Origin: Bacillus timonensis
Lineage (GTDB): Bacteria > Bacillota > Bacilli > Bacillales > Bacillaceae_L
DNA length: 51,460 nt
Direction: 5' to 3'
Assembly (NCBI RefSeq): GCF_000285535.1
Contig: NZ_HE610987.1
Coordinates: forward strand, 390,704-442,163
A program made the translations under genes and the position numbers. The notes below the pieces were generated by a model. That model had not been told where the DNA came from. It did no database searches and saw nothing but the letters and a program-made list of their open reading frames with translations. Of this stretch, positions 8,349 through 15,581 are shown in pieces (position 1 is the stretch's first letter; each line of letters opens with the position of its first letter).

Positions 8349-9479
8349 ATGGCAAATTTACAATCTTCTATACGAATTTCTCCCGCATATGACCCGTGGG
8401 AGGCTTATTTAGATGTTGAGGAATATGGCTCCATGCACCTCACCAATATTGAATTTACAACAACTTATCTCTGTAACATGAGATGCGAACATTGTGCGGT
8501 TGGCTATACTTTGCAACCAAAGGATCCCAAAGGCTTACCAATTGAACTCTTACTAAAGCGCCTAGATGAAATTCCAAAGCTTCGGTCATTAAGTATAACA
8601 GGTGGCGAGCCAATGTTGTCAACAAAATCAGTTGATAATTATGTGGTCCCTCTTCTTAAGTATGCCCATGAAAGAGGCGTTCGTACACAAATTAACTCAA
8701 ATCTCACCCTTGATTTAGCCCGCTATGAAAAAATCGTTCCTTATTTAGATGTGCTTCATATTTCACATAATTGGGGAACGGTTGACGATTTTGTTGAAGG
8801 TGGATTTGCAATGATGGAGAAAAAGCCATCATTTGAGCAGCGTGAACGTTATTTTATGCGGATGATTGAAAATAGCAAAGCCTTATCAAGAGCTGGTGTA
8901 ATTGTTGCTGCGGAAACGATGTTGAATAAACGCACTCTTCCACATTTGAAGTACATCCATAAACAAATTGTCGAGGACATGGAGTGTAGCAGACACGAGG
9001 TGCATCCTATGTACCCAAGTGACTTTGCCAGCAATCTTGAGGTATTATCGCTTGAGGAAATTAGAAGTGCTATTCATCATCTTCTAGACATTCGTAATGA
9101 GGATATTTGGATGTTATTTGGCACGTTACCTTTTTATGCGTGCAGTGACAACAAGGAGGATCTTGCCTTATTGAAACGTCTTTATCGTAGTAAAAATGTG
9201 ACGGTACGTAATGACCCTGATGGACGCTCACGGTTGAATGTCAATATTTTTAACGGAGATATAATCGTGACCGATTTCGGCGATACACCACCACTTGGAA
9301 ATGTCCAGACAACATCACTTCAAGACGCATATGACAACTGGACGCAAACAAAAGTAGCGAGGGAATTAAGCTGCCATTGCCCGGCAGTGAAATGCCTTGG
9401 TCCAAATATCCTTGTGAAAAATGCTTATTACAAAGAAGTTGACTTTACAAAACGCAAATCTAAAATAGAGGTACTTTAA
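8349..9479 (+). CDS. yfkAB: Radical SAM / CxCxxxxC motif protein YfkAB
   Basis: 376 residues. The radical SAM cluster motif is CNMRCEHC (about residues 43-50), with the SAM-binding glycine-rich SITGGEPML about residue 90. A C-terminal CHCPAVKC (CxCxxxxC) motif is the hallmark of the YfkAB family and probably holds an extra iron-sulfur centre. In B. subtilis the equivalent has sometimes been split into yfkA and yfkB; here it is one intact frame. The ATG at 8349 follows AGGAG at 8337-8341; the longer open frame upstream lacks a good site. Substrate unknown. It is convergent with yfkD and shares a terminator. Confidence 0.9.
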   Translation: MANLQSSIRISPAYDPWEAYLDVEEYGSMHLTNIEFTTTYLCNMRCEHCAVGYTLQPKDPKGLPIELLLKRLDEIPKLRSLSITGGEPMLSTKSVDNYVVPLLKYAHERGVRTQINSNLTLDLARYEKIVPYLDVLHISHNWGTVDDFVEGGFAMMEKKPSFEQRERYFMRMIENSKALSRAGVIVAAETMLNKRTLPHLKYIHKQIVEDMECSRHEVHPMYPSDFASNLEVLSLEEIRSAIHHLLDIRNEDIWMLFGTLPFYACSDNKEDLALLKRLYRSKNVTVRNDPDGRSRLNVNIFNGDIIVTDFGDTPPLGNVQTTSLQDAYDNWTQTKVARELSCHCPAVKCLGPNILVKNAYYKEVDFTKRKSKIEVL

Positions 9480-9532
9480 AAATTCGGAAAATCTATACGG
9501 GCCCACTACCAGGATTCCCCTTCTCCCAAAAG

Positions 9533-9563
9533 AAAACAGGCACCTTGAAAGTGCCTGTTTTGT
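9533..9563. terminator. Bidirectional terminator between yfkAB and yfkD
   Basis: AAAACAGGCAC, loop CTTGAAA, GTGCCTGTTTT, located between two convergent genes. Confidence 0.85.
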
Positions 9564-9567
9564 ATTT

Positions 9568-10386
9568 TTATCTCGGAGTATCACTTACGAGGAAACCGTA
9601 GGAAACGTGGTCTTGGACAGGGATCCATGCGCCGATTCCTTGGTGGGTTACGTTTTTCACAACAATGGATTTTTTGCTTCCTTTTAAAACAAGGTAGACT
9701 TCACCATAAGTAACCTTCCCTTTTTCATTAACAGCTGGAGCATATGCATATAAATATCCTAGCTTCTTCGGTGGAACATTATAAATTTGGTCCTTTTTTG
9801 TTCCACCACCAATAATGGTTGTAAAGGAAAGTGGGAGCTTTGATTTATTCGCAGCTTTAATCAGCATCATTTTCTTTACATCGTCTGCATCTTGAATTTC
9901 TGCAGTTAAACCGCCTCTGACAATCTTCTGCATTTCCTGTTTATAGTGAATCTTATATGGAGATTTACCCCCACGATTGTCATAGTAATTCGTATTGATT
10001 TTTTCATATTCCCAATTCGTACTTGTTTCAGACGACTCATAGTTTAGCGGCCATTGCCCTAAGTAAATGGTCGCGCGATATCCCAAGGCAAGCGGTGTCG
10101 TCTGGATTGCTGATTCATTTAATATACGAATAAGGTCTGGATTTTCGATTTTCACATCAGCACTATTAATAAGCTCTTTTGTGAGCTTACTTGGTTGGAG
10201 ATATGGCAAATCCTGTGTCGGGTTCGGATATGTATTATCCTGTGAAATGTCTAAAACAGAACTAGGAATTTTGAATTTATCTACATTTTCACCCTTCGTC
10301 TTTTTGGTACCTTCCGCCATTGCTGTTCCTGTCATAAGACCAAACATAAAAATGACGGCAACTATAAAAAGAAATTTTCGTTTCAT
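9568..10386 (-). CDS. yfkD: YfkD-like exported protein
   Basis: 272 residues with a Sec signal peptide (MKRKFLFIVAVIFMFGLMTG, then TAMA-E, a likely signal peptidase I site near residue 24). The mature part contains TTPLALGYRATIYLGQWPLN and VTHQGIGAWIPVQDHVSYGF, matching the YfkD family known from Bacillus and of unknown function. Probably located at the outer face of the membrane or in the wall. Position beside yfkAB matches the B. subtilis order. ATG at 10386 has GGAG about 11 bp upstream. Confidence 0.88.
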   Translation of the reverse strand: MKRKFLFIVAVIFMFGLMTGTAMAEGTKKTKGENVDKFKIPSSVLDISQDNTYPNPTQDLPYLQPSKLTKELINSADVKIENPDLIRILNESAIQTTPLALGYRATIYLGQWPLNYESSETSTNWEYEKINTNYYDNRGGKSPYKIHYKQEMQKIVRGGLTAEIQDADDVKKMMLIKAANKSKLPLSFTTIIGGGTKKDQIYNVPPKKLGYLYAYAPAVNEKGKVTYGEVYLVLKGSKKSIVVKNVTHQGIGAWIPVQDHVSYGFLVSDTPR

Positions 10387-10477
10387 AGATCGGTACTCCT
10401 TTCCTTGGCTTTGTGCTTAGTGTTTTCGAAGATTTCACAGATTATCCATCCTTTTATTAGAAATTATTGAAATGAAA

Positions 10478-10506
10478 AAAGCTAGCACTCATCCCCTGCT
10501 AGCTTT
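10478..10506 (-). terminator. Terminator overlapping a stop codon
   Basis: Perfect 10-bp stem AAAGCTAGCA/TGCTAGCTTT (10478-10487 and 10497-10506) with a T-run on the minus strand. The stop codon and last codons of the 10489-11106 gene are within the hairpin. Confidence 0.8.
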
Positions 10507-11106
10507 AACTCCTGTTTTCATCAACTTTTCACAATAAGGAAAAAAGAATTGAATAATTGGTCCGATTCCGAATGTAACAATTACGGTTCCAATCCCAATT
10601 GGACCACCAAACAAAAGTGCTAAGACTAAGCCAGTTGCCTCTCCAATTGTTTTTGAAATCCCAACTTTTAATTTAAATCGTTTGCTTATTGCGAGCATTA
10701 AATTATCTAATGGCGAAAGTGGAAACTTGGCCTGCAAATACACAGAAACCCCAAATGAAGCAATCACTAAACCTCCTAACAAAACGAGAATCTGCATAAA
10801 CAATCCTTCTAGGTTTACATTTTTCAAAGCAACTAGTAACCAAAAGTCAATAAAGAAACCAATTACTATGATAGTTCCAATTGATAAAAATGCTGGCCGT
10901 TCCTTAAGTAAAATTGCATTTACAAACATGACGATGGAGCCAACAACAATTACCCAGTTTCCGACTGTAAGACCCATTGATTCCGAGAGCCCGACATTAA
11001 GCGCGTCCCATGCTCCTGCTCCTACATCCGCAATAATCATTAAACTAATCCCGAATGCTAAAATAAATAACCCAATGCAAAAGAAAGTGATTCTTCGTAC
11101 AATCAT
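10489..11106 (-). CDS. YczE/YyaS/YitT-family membrane protein
   Basis: 205 residues with about five membrane helices. The segments DVGAGAWDALNVGLSESMG and FPLSPLDNLMLAISKRFKL are the typical two repeats of the YczE/YyaS/YitT family. YczE of B. subtilis influences surfactin/bacillaene enzymology by an unknown route, so no function is assigned here. ATG at 11106 is preceded by TAGGAGCTCAACT. It is inserted between yfkD and yfkE relative to B. subtilis and ends in its own terminator. Confidence 0.85.
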   Translation of the reverse strand: MIVRRITFFCIGLFILAFGISLMIIADVGAGAWDALNVGLSESMGLTVGNWVIVVGSIVMFVNAILLKERPAFLSIGTIIVIGFFIDFWLLVALKNVNLEGLFMQILVLLGGLVIASFGVSVYLQAKFPLSPLDNLMLAISKRFKLKVGISKTIGEATGLVLALLFGGPIGIGTVIVTFGIGPIIQFFFPYCEKLMKTGVKASRG

Positions 11107-11210
11107 AGTTGAGCTCCTAAAATGATTTATTGTTTAAATATTGCATTTATTATAATGGAGCCGTAACAATTAATCGATAATTTTTTATTTTTTTAAATTT
11201 AACAGAATAT

Positions 11211-11413
11211 TTGTAATGTTAGGCAAATACTATATAGTATACCAAACTTGAAGGAGGGATAGGGAGACCATACCTTTTAATGCAAGGGGGTATGCTATCG
11301 AGTTGCCGGACGAAGAGATCACTAATGAATGTTATCCCTTAAAAAGTACTTAGAAGACTGCAAAAAAAACACAAACGACTCTGTGTAGATGATGTCTGCA
11401 CAGAGTCGTTTTT
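11211..11413 (+). other. Candidate short transcript or micro-peptide gene
   Basis: TTGTAA (11211-11216), 16 bp, TATAGT (11233-11238) looks like a promoter. A strong ribosome site AAGGAGGG follows at 11251-11258, and a perfect 13-bp-stem terminator ends at 11411. One frame between them reads IPFNARGYAIELPDEEI, then TNECYPLKST, stop, but it has no ATG, GTG or TTG start (only ATA at 11270). It may be a small RNA, a peptide with a non-standard start, or a decayed gene. No known family recognised. Confidence 0.35.
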
Positions 11414-11415
11414 TG
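11373..11415. terminator. Strong bidirectional hairpin
   Basis: AAACGACTCTGTG (11373-11385) pairs perfectly with CACAGAGTCGTTT (11399-11411); A-run before and T-run after. Confidence 0.85.
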
Positions 11416-11444
11416 GTCTAACGGCAAATTTAGTTGACCATTAC

Positions 11445-11477
11445 GTCAGTTTTACCGGACGATTTGAACTTCCTCTT
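11445..11477. repeat. Partial copy of the 44374-44475 repeat
   Basis: GTCAGTTTTACCGGACGATT and TGAACTTCCTCTT resemble the right end of the repeat at 44441-44475 (GTCAATTTCACCGGACTTTT, TGAACCTCCTCTT). It overlaps the yfkE stop codon. Confidence 0.5.
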
Positions 11478-12540
11478 ATAATAAGTAAAATCCAATCCCC
11501 ATAATGGCGTATGCTGCTAAAAGGGTACCACCCTCAAACCAGTTTGTTTCACCATCATTTGTTAAGGCAATTGTTAAAAATACTGCTGTAATCATCGAGA
11601 TTAACTCTGGCATTGAGAATACCAGTGCCATTTTGGTGTCGAGAAAAAATGAGATGAGAACGAGTAATGGTGCGACAAACATGGCAACCTGTAAGGTTGA
11701 ACCTATCGCGATTTCGATTGCGACATTCATTTTATCTTTGTAAGCCATCATGACTGCAGACGCATGCTCTGCTGCATTCCCAACAATCGCTACAATTATG
11801 ATTCCTATAAAAATTTCGCTCCATCCAAAGGATTCTGCGACGATATCAAAGGTATGTACGAGATTTTCAGAAACATACCCTACTGCAACTGTGGAAAGGG
11901 CCAAAATAATAAGCGCCTTCCACTTCCCCCATTCTGGCTCCTCATGTTCTTCGTTTTCCTTTGCCACCTGTGCTGAATCTTCTTGATAAATTCCACGATG
12001 GGAAACAAGTTTAAAGAAAAGTGCAGCTAAATAAAGTAGAATCAAAATTACTGAGATACCAACACTTAATGTAAATGTATCAGTATCGTTCATGTCCATA
12101 GAAAAAACCTCAGGAATCACAAAGGCAAGGATAACTGAAAAAATGAGTAGCCCTGAGTTATGCCGTGCATCATGGACACTAAATTTCTGACGCTTATACT
12201 TTACCCCACCAACCAAAAAGGAAAGACCAGCAACGAGTAAAAGGTTGCCAAGCACTGATCCCGTTAAAGATGCAAGAACAACTGTAACAAGTCCCGCTTT
12301 TAATGCAAAAATAGAAATAATTAGTTCAACCGCATTCCCAAAGGTGGCATTTAACAGACCACCAATTCTAGGTCCAGCTACAATGGCAAGGCTTTCTGTA
12401 GCTCTTCCCATAAAACCTGCCAAGGCAATTATTGTTAAACAGTAGACAACAAACATGATAACGGCAGGCCAATGTAGCAGACTTCCAATGATTGATAGGG
12501 GCACGCCAATCACAACCAAAATTAAAAAGAGTCGATTCAT
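11476..12540 (-). CDS. yfkE: Calcium/proton exchanger (CAX family)
   Basis: 354 residues with about eleven membrane helices in two homologous halves. The alpha-repeat motifs are LLNATFGNAVELIISIFALK (about 75-94) and GIIIVAIVGNAAEHASAVMM (about 245-264), each with the GNAxE ion-binding core. An acidic loop (KENEEHEEPEW) separates the halves. B. subtilis YfkE/ChaA of this length exchanges Ca2+ for protons at the plasma membrane. The ATG at 12540 (MNRLFLILV) is used; a longer open frame to 12621 runs into repeat DNA. AAGGAAGG lies upstream. The gene order yfkF-yfkE-yfkD is as in B. subtilis. Confidence 0.9.
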   Translation of the reverse strand: MNRLFLILVVIGVPLSIIGSLLHWPAVIMFVVYCLTIIALAGFMGRATESLAIVAGPRIGGLLNATFGNAVELIISIFALKAGLVTVVLASLTGSVLGNLLLVAGLSFLVGGVKYKRQKFSVHDARHNSGLLIFSVILAFVIPEVFSMDMNDTDTFTLSVGISVILILLYLAALFFKLVSHRGIYQEDSAQVAKENEEHEEPEWGKWKALIILALSTVAVGYVSENLVHTFDIVAESFGWSEIFIGIIIVAIVGNAAEHASAVMMAYKDKMNVAIEIAIGSTLQVAMFVAPLLVLISFFLDTKMALVFSMPELISMITAVFLTIALTNDGETNWFEGGTLLAAYAIMGIGFYLL

Positions 12541-12565
12541 TAGGACACAACCTTCCTTTGACCTC

Positions 12566-12660
12566 CAAATACGCTTTGGCGTATTTGCGCTCGATTTTTT
12601 GGCCCACAGGAAGTGGGTCACAAAGACATTACCACAGGAAGTAGCGTACTTAGTCTTTGA
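12566..12660. repeat. Hairpin repeat, copy 1
   Basis: Contains the perfect palindrome CAAATACGC/GCGTATTTG (12566-12587) and CCCAC/GTGGG (12603-12617), then TTAGTCTTTG. A diverged copy with the same order is at 49496-49560. Both lie just upstream of minus-strand genes. Confidence 0.6.
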
Positions 12661-12734
12661 TTTTATTGTTCGAAAAGTATACGCCGGTTGCTTACCTTTA
12701 TAAGGAAGCGTTCAAACACCTCTTTATAAAGATA

Positions 12735-12765
12735 AAACTACGCCCAACTTAGCGTAGTTTTTCTC
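12735..12765 (-). terminator. OsmC gene terminator
   Basis: AAACTACGC/GCGTAGTTT stem (12735-12743 and 12752-12760). The flanks allow termination on either strand. Confidence 0.7.
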
Positions 12766-12794
12766 TATAAAAATTATGTTCCATTCTTCTATTT

Positions 12795-13181
12795 TTATGC
12801 ATCAAATAGTTCAAACGTCTCTGAAATTTCAATACTCCCCTTAACCGATTGAGCTATTGGACAATTTCTGTGTGCTACCTCGATTGACCGCTGAATTTTT
12901 TGCTCATCTAAGTCCGTACCTTTAATCAGATAATGAAGATGGACTTTCTCAACCCGATTCGCTTTCGCCTCATTTCTCTCAACTTCCGTTTTTATAGTGA
13001 TGTCCTCCACATTCATTCTCTTTTTTTCAAGAATCTTACGAAGGGTTCCCCCACTGCAAGCCGCAATTGATGATACTAATAGCTGATAAGGCCTGAATCC
13101 ATATGATTCATCACCCGCAACTTGCAGTTTCCCAAATTCTACATCTGTATAAAAACCAACTTCTTGCATTTTAAAAATCAC
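12795..13181 (-). CDS. OsmC-family protein
   Basis: 128 residues, typical for the OsmC/Ohr fold. The family cysteines are in SSIAACSGGTLRKIL and RNCPIAQSVKG; these form the peroxidatic thiol pair in OsmC/Ohr enzymes. It may reduce organic peroxides, but YhfA-like members have no proven substrate. Start is GTG at 13181 with GGGGG 8 bp upstream. It is convergent with nothing and precedes a terminator at 12735. Confidence 0.85.
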   Translation of the reverse strand: MIFKMQEVGFYTDVEFGKLQVAGDESYGFRPYQLLVSSIAACSGGTLRKILEKKRMNVEDITIKTEVERNEAKANRVEKVHLHYLIKGTDLDEQKIQRSIEVAHRNCPIAQSVKGSIEISETFELFDA

Positions 13182-13262
13182 AAAAAACGCCCCCTGTTCC
13201 TTTTGTTATCTTTAGTTTACTAAAAATCCTGCCTGAACGAAATGTTAACATGATGACACCTC

Positions 13263-13470
13263 GATGAAGGACTTTTTGATTGATCCATTGCAACGTTCGG
13301 GACTTCATCAACTTGATGAAGGACTTTCCGACTTTGCACCTCACGCGTTCGGGACTTCATCAACTTGATGAAGGACTTTCCGACTTTGCACCTCACGCGT
13401 TCGGGACTTCATCACCTCGATGAAGGACTTTCCGACTTTGCACCTCACGCATTCGGGACTTCATATTCCC
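13263..13470. repeat. 52-bp tandem repeat, four copies
   Basis: Units at 13263-13314, 13315-13366, 13367-13418 and 13419-13470, each starting GATGAAGGACTTT and ending CGTTCGGGACTTCAT (CATTCGGG in the last). GATGAAG and CTTCATC make every unit an inverted repeat that could fold. Units 2 and 3 are almost identical; unit 1 is most diverged. It fills the gap between the OsmC gene and yfkF. Confidence 0.95.
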
Positions 13471-13593
13471 CTTACAACACAAATTGCGCCTAATGTAGTG
13501 GGAACTCTACCGAATAAATTTAAATCTTTTCCATTTCCAACCCCTCATTAATTTTGTATGATTAGATTGGAAATCAAAGTGGGGGAATACAAC

Positions 13594-14757
13594 ATGAAAC
13601 TACGTTTTTGGATTTTAGTAAGTATTGTGGCCGTCTCGGGGTTTAGTCAGGGCATGCTATTGCCTTTGATTGCGGTTATCTTTGAAAATAGCGGACTATC
13701 ATCGACCTTAAATGGATTAAATGCAACTGCCCTATATATCGGGATTTTATTTGTATCTCCATTTATGGAGTACCCTCTTAGGAAATATGGCTATAAACCT
13801 ATCATTCTATTTGGTGGATTGCTCGTGGCTGTCTCACTTGCCTTGTTCCCTTTATGGAAGTCGTTTTGGTTTTGGTTTGTATTAAGACTCTTAATCGGGA
13901 TTGGGGACCACTCCTTGCACTTTGGAACACAAACTTGGATTACCTCATTTTCACCAGAGAATAAGCGCGGAAGAAACATCTCTTTGTACGGGTTATTCTT
14001 TGGTATCGGCTTTGCGACAGGTCCGTTATTAACACCATTAGTCAAGATCAGTGAAACATTGCCATTTATTCTGTCTTCTGTCCTTTGTTTAATCGGTTGG
14101 TTCTTTTTATTTCTATTAAAAAATGAGTTTCCTGAAACAGATATGGGTGTGAATTCATTTAAAGAAACCATCGATCGGTTCTCAAAAGCATGGAAGTACG
14201 CATGGGTTGCATTTTTACCGCCAATGGCCTATGGCTTTTTGGAGTCATCCTTAAACGGAAGTTTCCCCGTGTATGGACTACGAATTGACCTCAATGTCAC
14301 GTTTGTGTCCATTTTGCTTACTTCATTCGCGATTGGAAGCATCATCACCCAGCTTCCATTAGGAATTCTTAGTGACAAATTTGGAAGAAGAAATATTTTA
14401 ATGATTGTGCTATTTTTAGGATTTTTAATGTTTACCATTGCAAGTCTCTTAGAGCACTCTCATGTCGGGCTGTGGTTATGTATTACGTTTGCAGGAATGG
14501 CCGTTGGATCGACCTTCTCGCTCGGAATTTCTTATATGACAGACTTAATGCCGAAAACCTTGCTCCCGACAGGTAACCTTCTTTGTGGAATTTTCTTTAG
14601 CATCGGTAGTCTTGTTGGGCCGTTTATCGGAGGTTTGTTTATCCAATTCTTTGAAGATATCAGCTTCTTCAATGTCATCGGGAGTATTCTTCTTTTAATC
14701 TTTCTTGTCATTTCTGTATTTGGTACTAAAACCGCAACAAAAACGGTTGAAAATTGA
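13594..14757 (+). CDS. yfkF: MFS transporter YfkF
   Basis: 387 residues and twelve predicted membrane helices. Motif A-like loops are MEYPLRKYGYKPI (about residues 50-62) and LSDKFGRRN (about 257-265). It is a drug/sugar-type efflux MFS protein, and its place next to yfkE matches B. subtilis yfkF. Substrate unknown. The ATG at 13594 (MKLRFWILV) is chosen because GTGGGGGAA lies 8 bp upstream; the longer frame from 13558 has no good site. The stop codon is part of a terminator stem. Confidence 0.85.
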   Translation: MKLRFWILVSIVAVSGFSQGMLLPLIAVIFENSGLSSTLNGLNATALYIGILFVSPFMEYPLRKYGYKPIILFGGLLVAVSLALFPLWKSFWFWFVLRLLIGIGDHSLHFGTQTWITSFSPENKRGRNISLYGLFFGIGFATGPLLTPLVKISETLPFILSSVLCLIGWFFLFLLKNEFPETDMGVNSFKETIDRFSKAWKYAWVAFLPPMAYGFLESSLNGSFPVYGLRIDLNVTFVSILLTSFAIGSIITQLPLGILSDKFGRRNILMIVLFLGFLMFTIASLLEHSHVGLWLCITFAGMAVGSTFSLGISYMTDLMPKTLLPTGNLLCGIFFSIGSLVGPFIGGLFIQFFEDISFFNVIGSILLLIFLVISVFGTKTATKTVEN

Positions 14758-14783
14758 CTTCCTTTTTAGGGAGTCATTTTTTC
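14756..14783 (+). terminator. yfkF terminator
   Basis: GACTTCC/GGGAGTC stem with a T-run, starting inside the yfkF stop codon. Confidence 0.65.
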
Positions 14784-14915
14784 TATGATTTCTGGACTAT
14801 TTTTCCGTCTATTGTTGACGTTTTTTAAAAATCTGTTATATAATAGATTACATAACGATACACTGTATTAAAACAGAGGTACAAGACGAATTTTAATATT
14901 AAGGAGATGATAGGA

Positions 14916-15062
14916 ATGAGTCGACAAGAACGCAAAAACATGATGGAATTTATTGAAAAAGTAAAGGGCATTGATAAAATGGAGCTAATGTATATGACAG
15001 ATGCAGATATCGAACATATCTATGACACAACTTATTTTCTATATGAGGAGATTGCTGAATAG
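14916..15062 (+). CDS. BH0509-family small protein
   Basis: 48 residues: MSRQERKNMMEFIEKVKGID, KMELMYMTDADIEHIYDTTY, FLYEEIAE. This matches the BH0509 family of short conserved Bacillaceae proteins with unknown function. It is highly charged and without a membrane segment. AAGGAG at 14901-14906 lies 9 bp before the ATG. The following terminator was duplicated around an inserted element (15077-15317). Confidence 0.8.
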   Translation: MSRQERKNMMEFIEKVKGIDKMELMYMTDADIEHIYDTTYFLYEEIAE

Positions 15063-15076
15063 CATTGAGTATTGAG

Positions 15077-15317
15077 TGTCCCACCTTTTATAGGTGGTTC
15101 AGACTGTTGACAAACGTTCGCATACTGCGTTGCTTGCCTCGCTCGTTGTGCTCATTCGGCAACTTCTATTCGCGTTTTCACTCAGCTGCGCGCCTTGTCC
15201 GAAAAGAGCCTTCAAGACAGTCAGGAACTTGAGTTAAAATTTAGATATCCTTAAAAATTCGTGTAGACAAAGTCAGCACTGACTTTATCTACACTCTGTC
15301 CCACCTTTTATAGGTGG
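15077..15317. mobile_element. Small structured insertion between 21-bp direct repeats
   Basis: The 21-bp terminator segment beginning TGTCCCACC and ending ATAGGTGG is present at 15077-15097 and again at 15297-15317. The 199 bp between have imperfect inverted ends (GTTCAGACTGT near 15098; ACAGTCAGGAAC near 15222) and a hairpin GTGTAGACAAAGTCAG/CTGACTTTATCTACAC at 15261-15294. No coding capacity. It resembles a MITE- or REP-like insertion. Confidence 0.6.
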
Positions 15318-15325
15318 GTTTTTTA
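15300..15325 (+). terminator. Terminator after BH0509 gene
   Basis: CCCACC/GGTGGG stem followed by TTTTTT. The upstream duplicate at 15080 lacks the T-run. Confidence 0.75.
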
Positions 15326-15386
15326 TTGCCTTCAAATCCTAAATTAAAATAATTTTAAAAAGGACTTTTAAAAAACAAGTGATGTG

Positions 15387-15408
15387 TTATAATTAATAAT
15401 AATTATAA
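15387..15408. promoter_or_regulatory. PerR-box-like palindrome
   Basis: Perfect inverted repeat TTATAATTA, spacer ATAA, TAATTATAA. The arms match the PerR box (TTATAATnATTATAA) and contain a TATAAT -10 candidate. B. subtilis pfeT/zosA is a PerR target, which fits the gene downstream. Confidence 0.55.
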
Positions 15409-15490
15409 AGTAAAAATCAGTAAAACAAACCGCTGCTATCGAAAAGATTGCAGTTTTCTTGTTAAAATGGCTTATTGATTGTGATTCCCT

Positions 15491-15564
15491 TTCTCAATTA
15501 GAAATCTTACGTTGATTACAATTCTCAATTAGAGTGGTTTAAATGATTATTTTTCTCAATTAGA
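15491..15564. promoter_or_regulatory. Three phased Fur-box-like sites
   Basis: TTCTCAATTAGA occurs at 15491, 15522 and 15553, exactly 31 bp apart (three helical turns). With their left flanks (TGATTACAATTCTCA, TGATTATTTTTCTCA) two sites match 11 of 14 positions of the Fur consensus TGATAATnATTATCA. Fur is known to activate B. subtilis pfeT. Here the sites lie directly before the ribosome site. Confidence 0.55.
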
Positions 15565-15581
15565 AAATGGAGGCGATAAAA

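Noticed and set aside
10682-11125. 147-codon open frame on the plus strand
   Set aside because: Antisense to the YczE-type gene, whose protein family match is clear.
12541-12621. N-terminal extension of yfkE
   Set aside because: The extension reads through a hairpin repeat, and the ATG at 12540 gives the family's usual length.
13263-13470. CRISPR-like array
   Set aside because: The units are contiguous tandem copies without unique spacers, and no cas genes are near.
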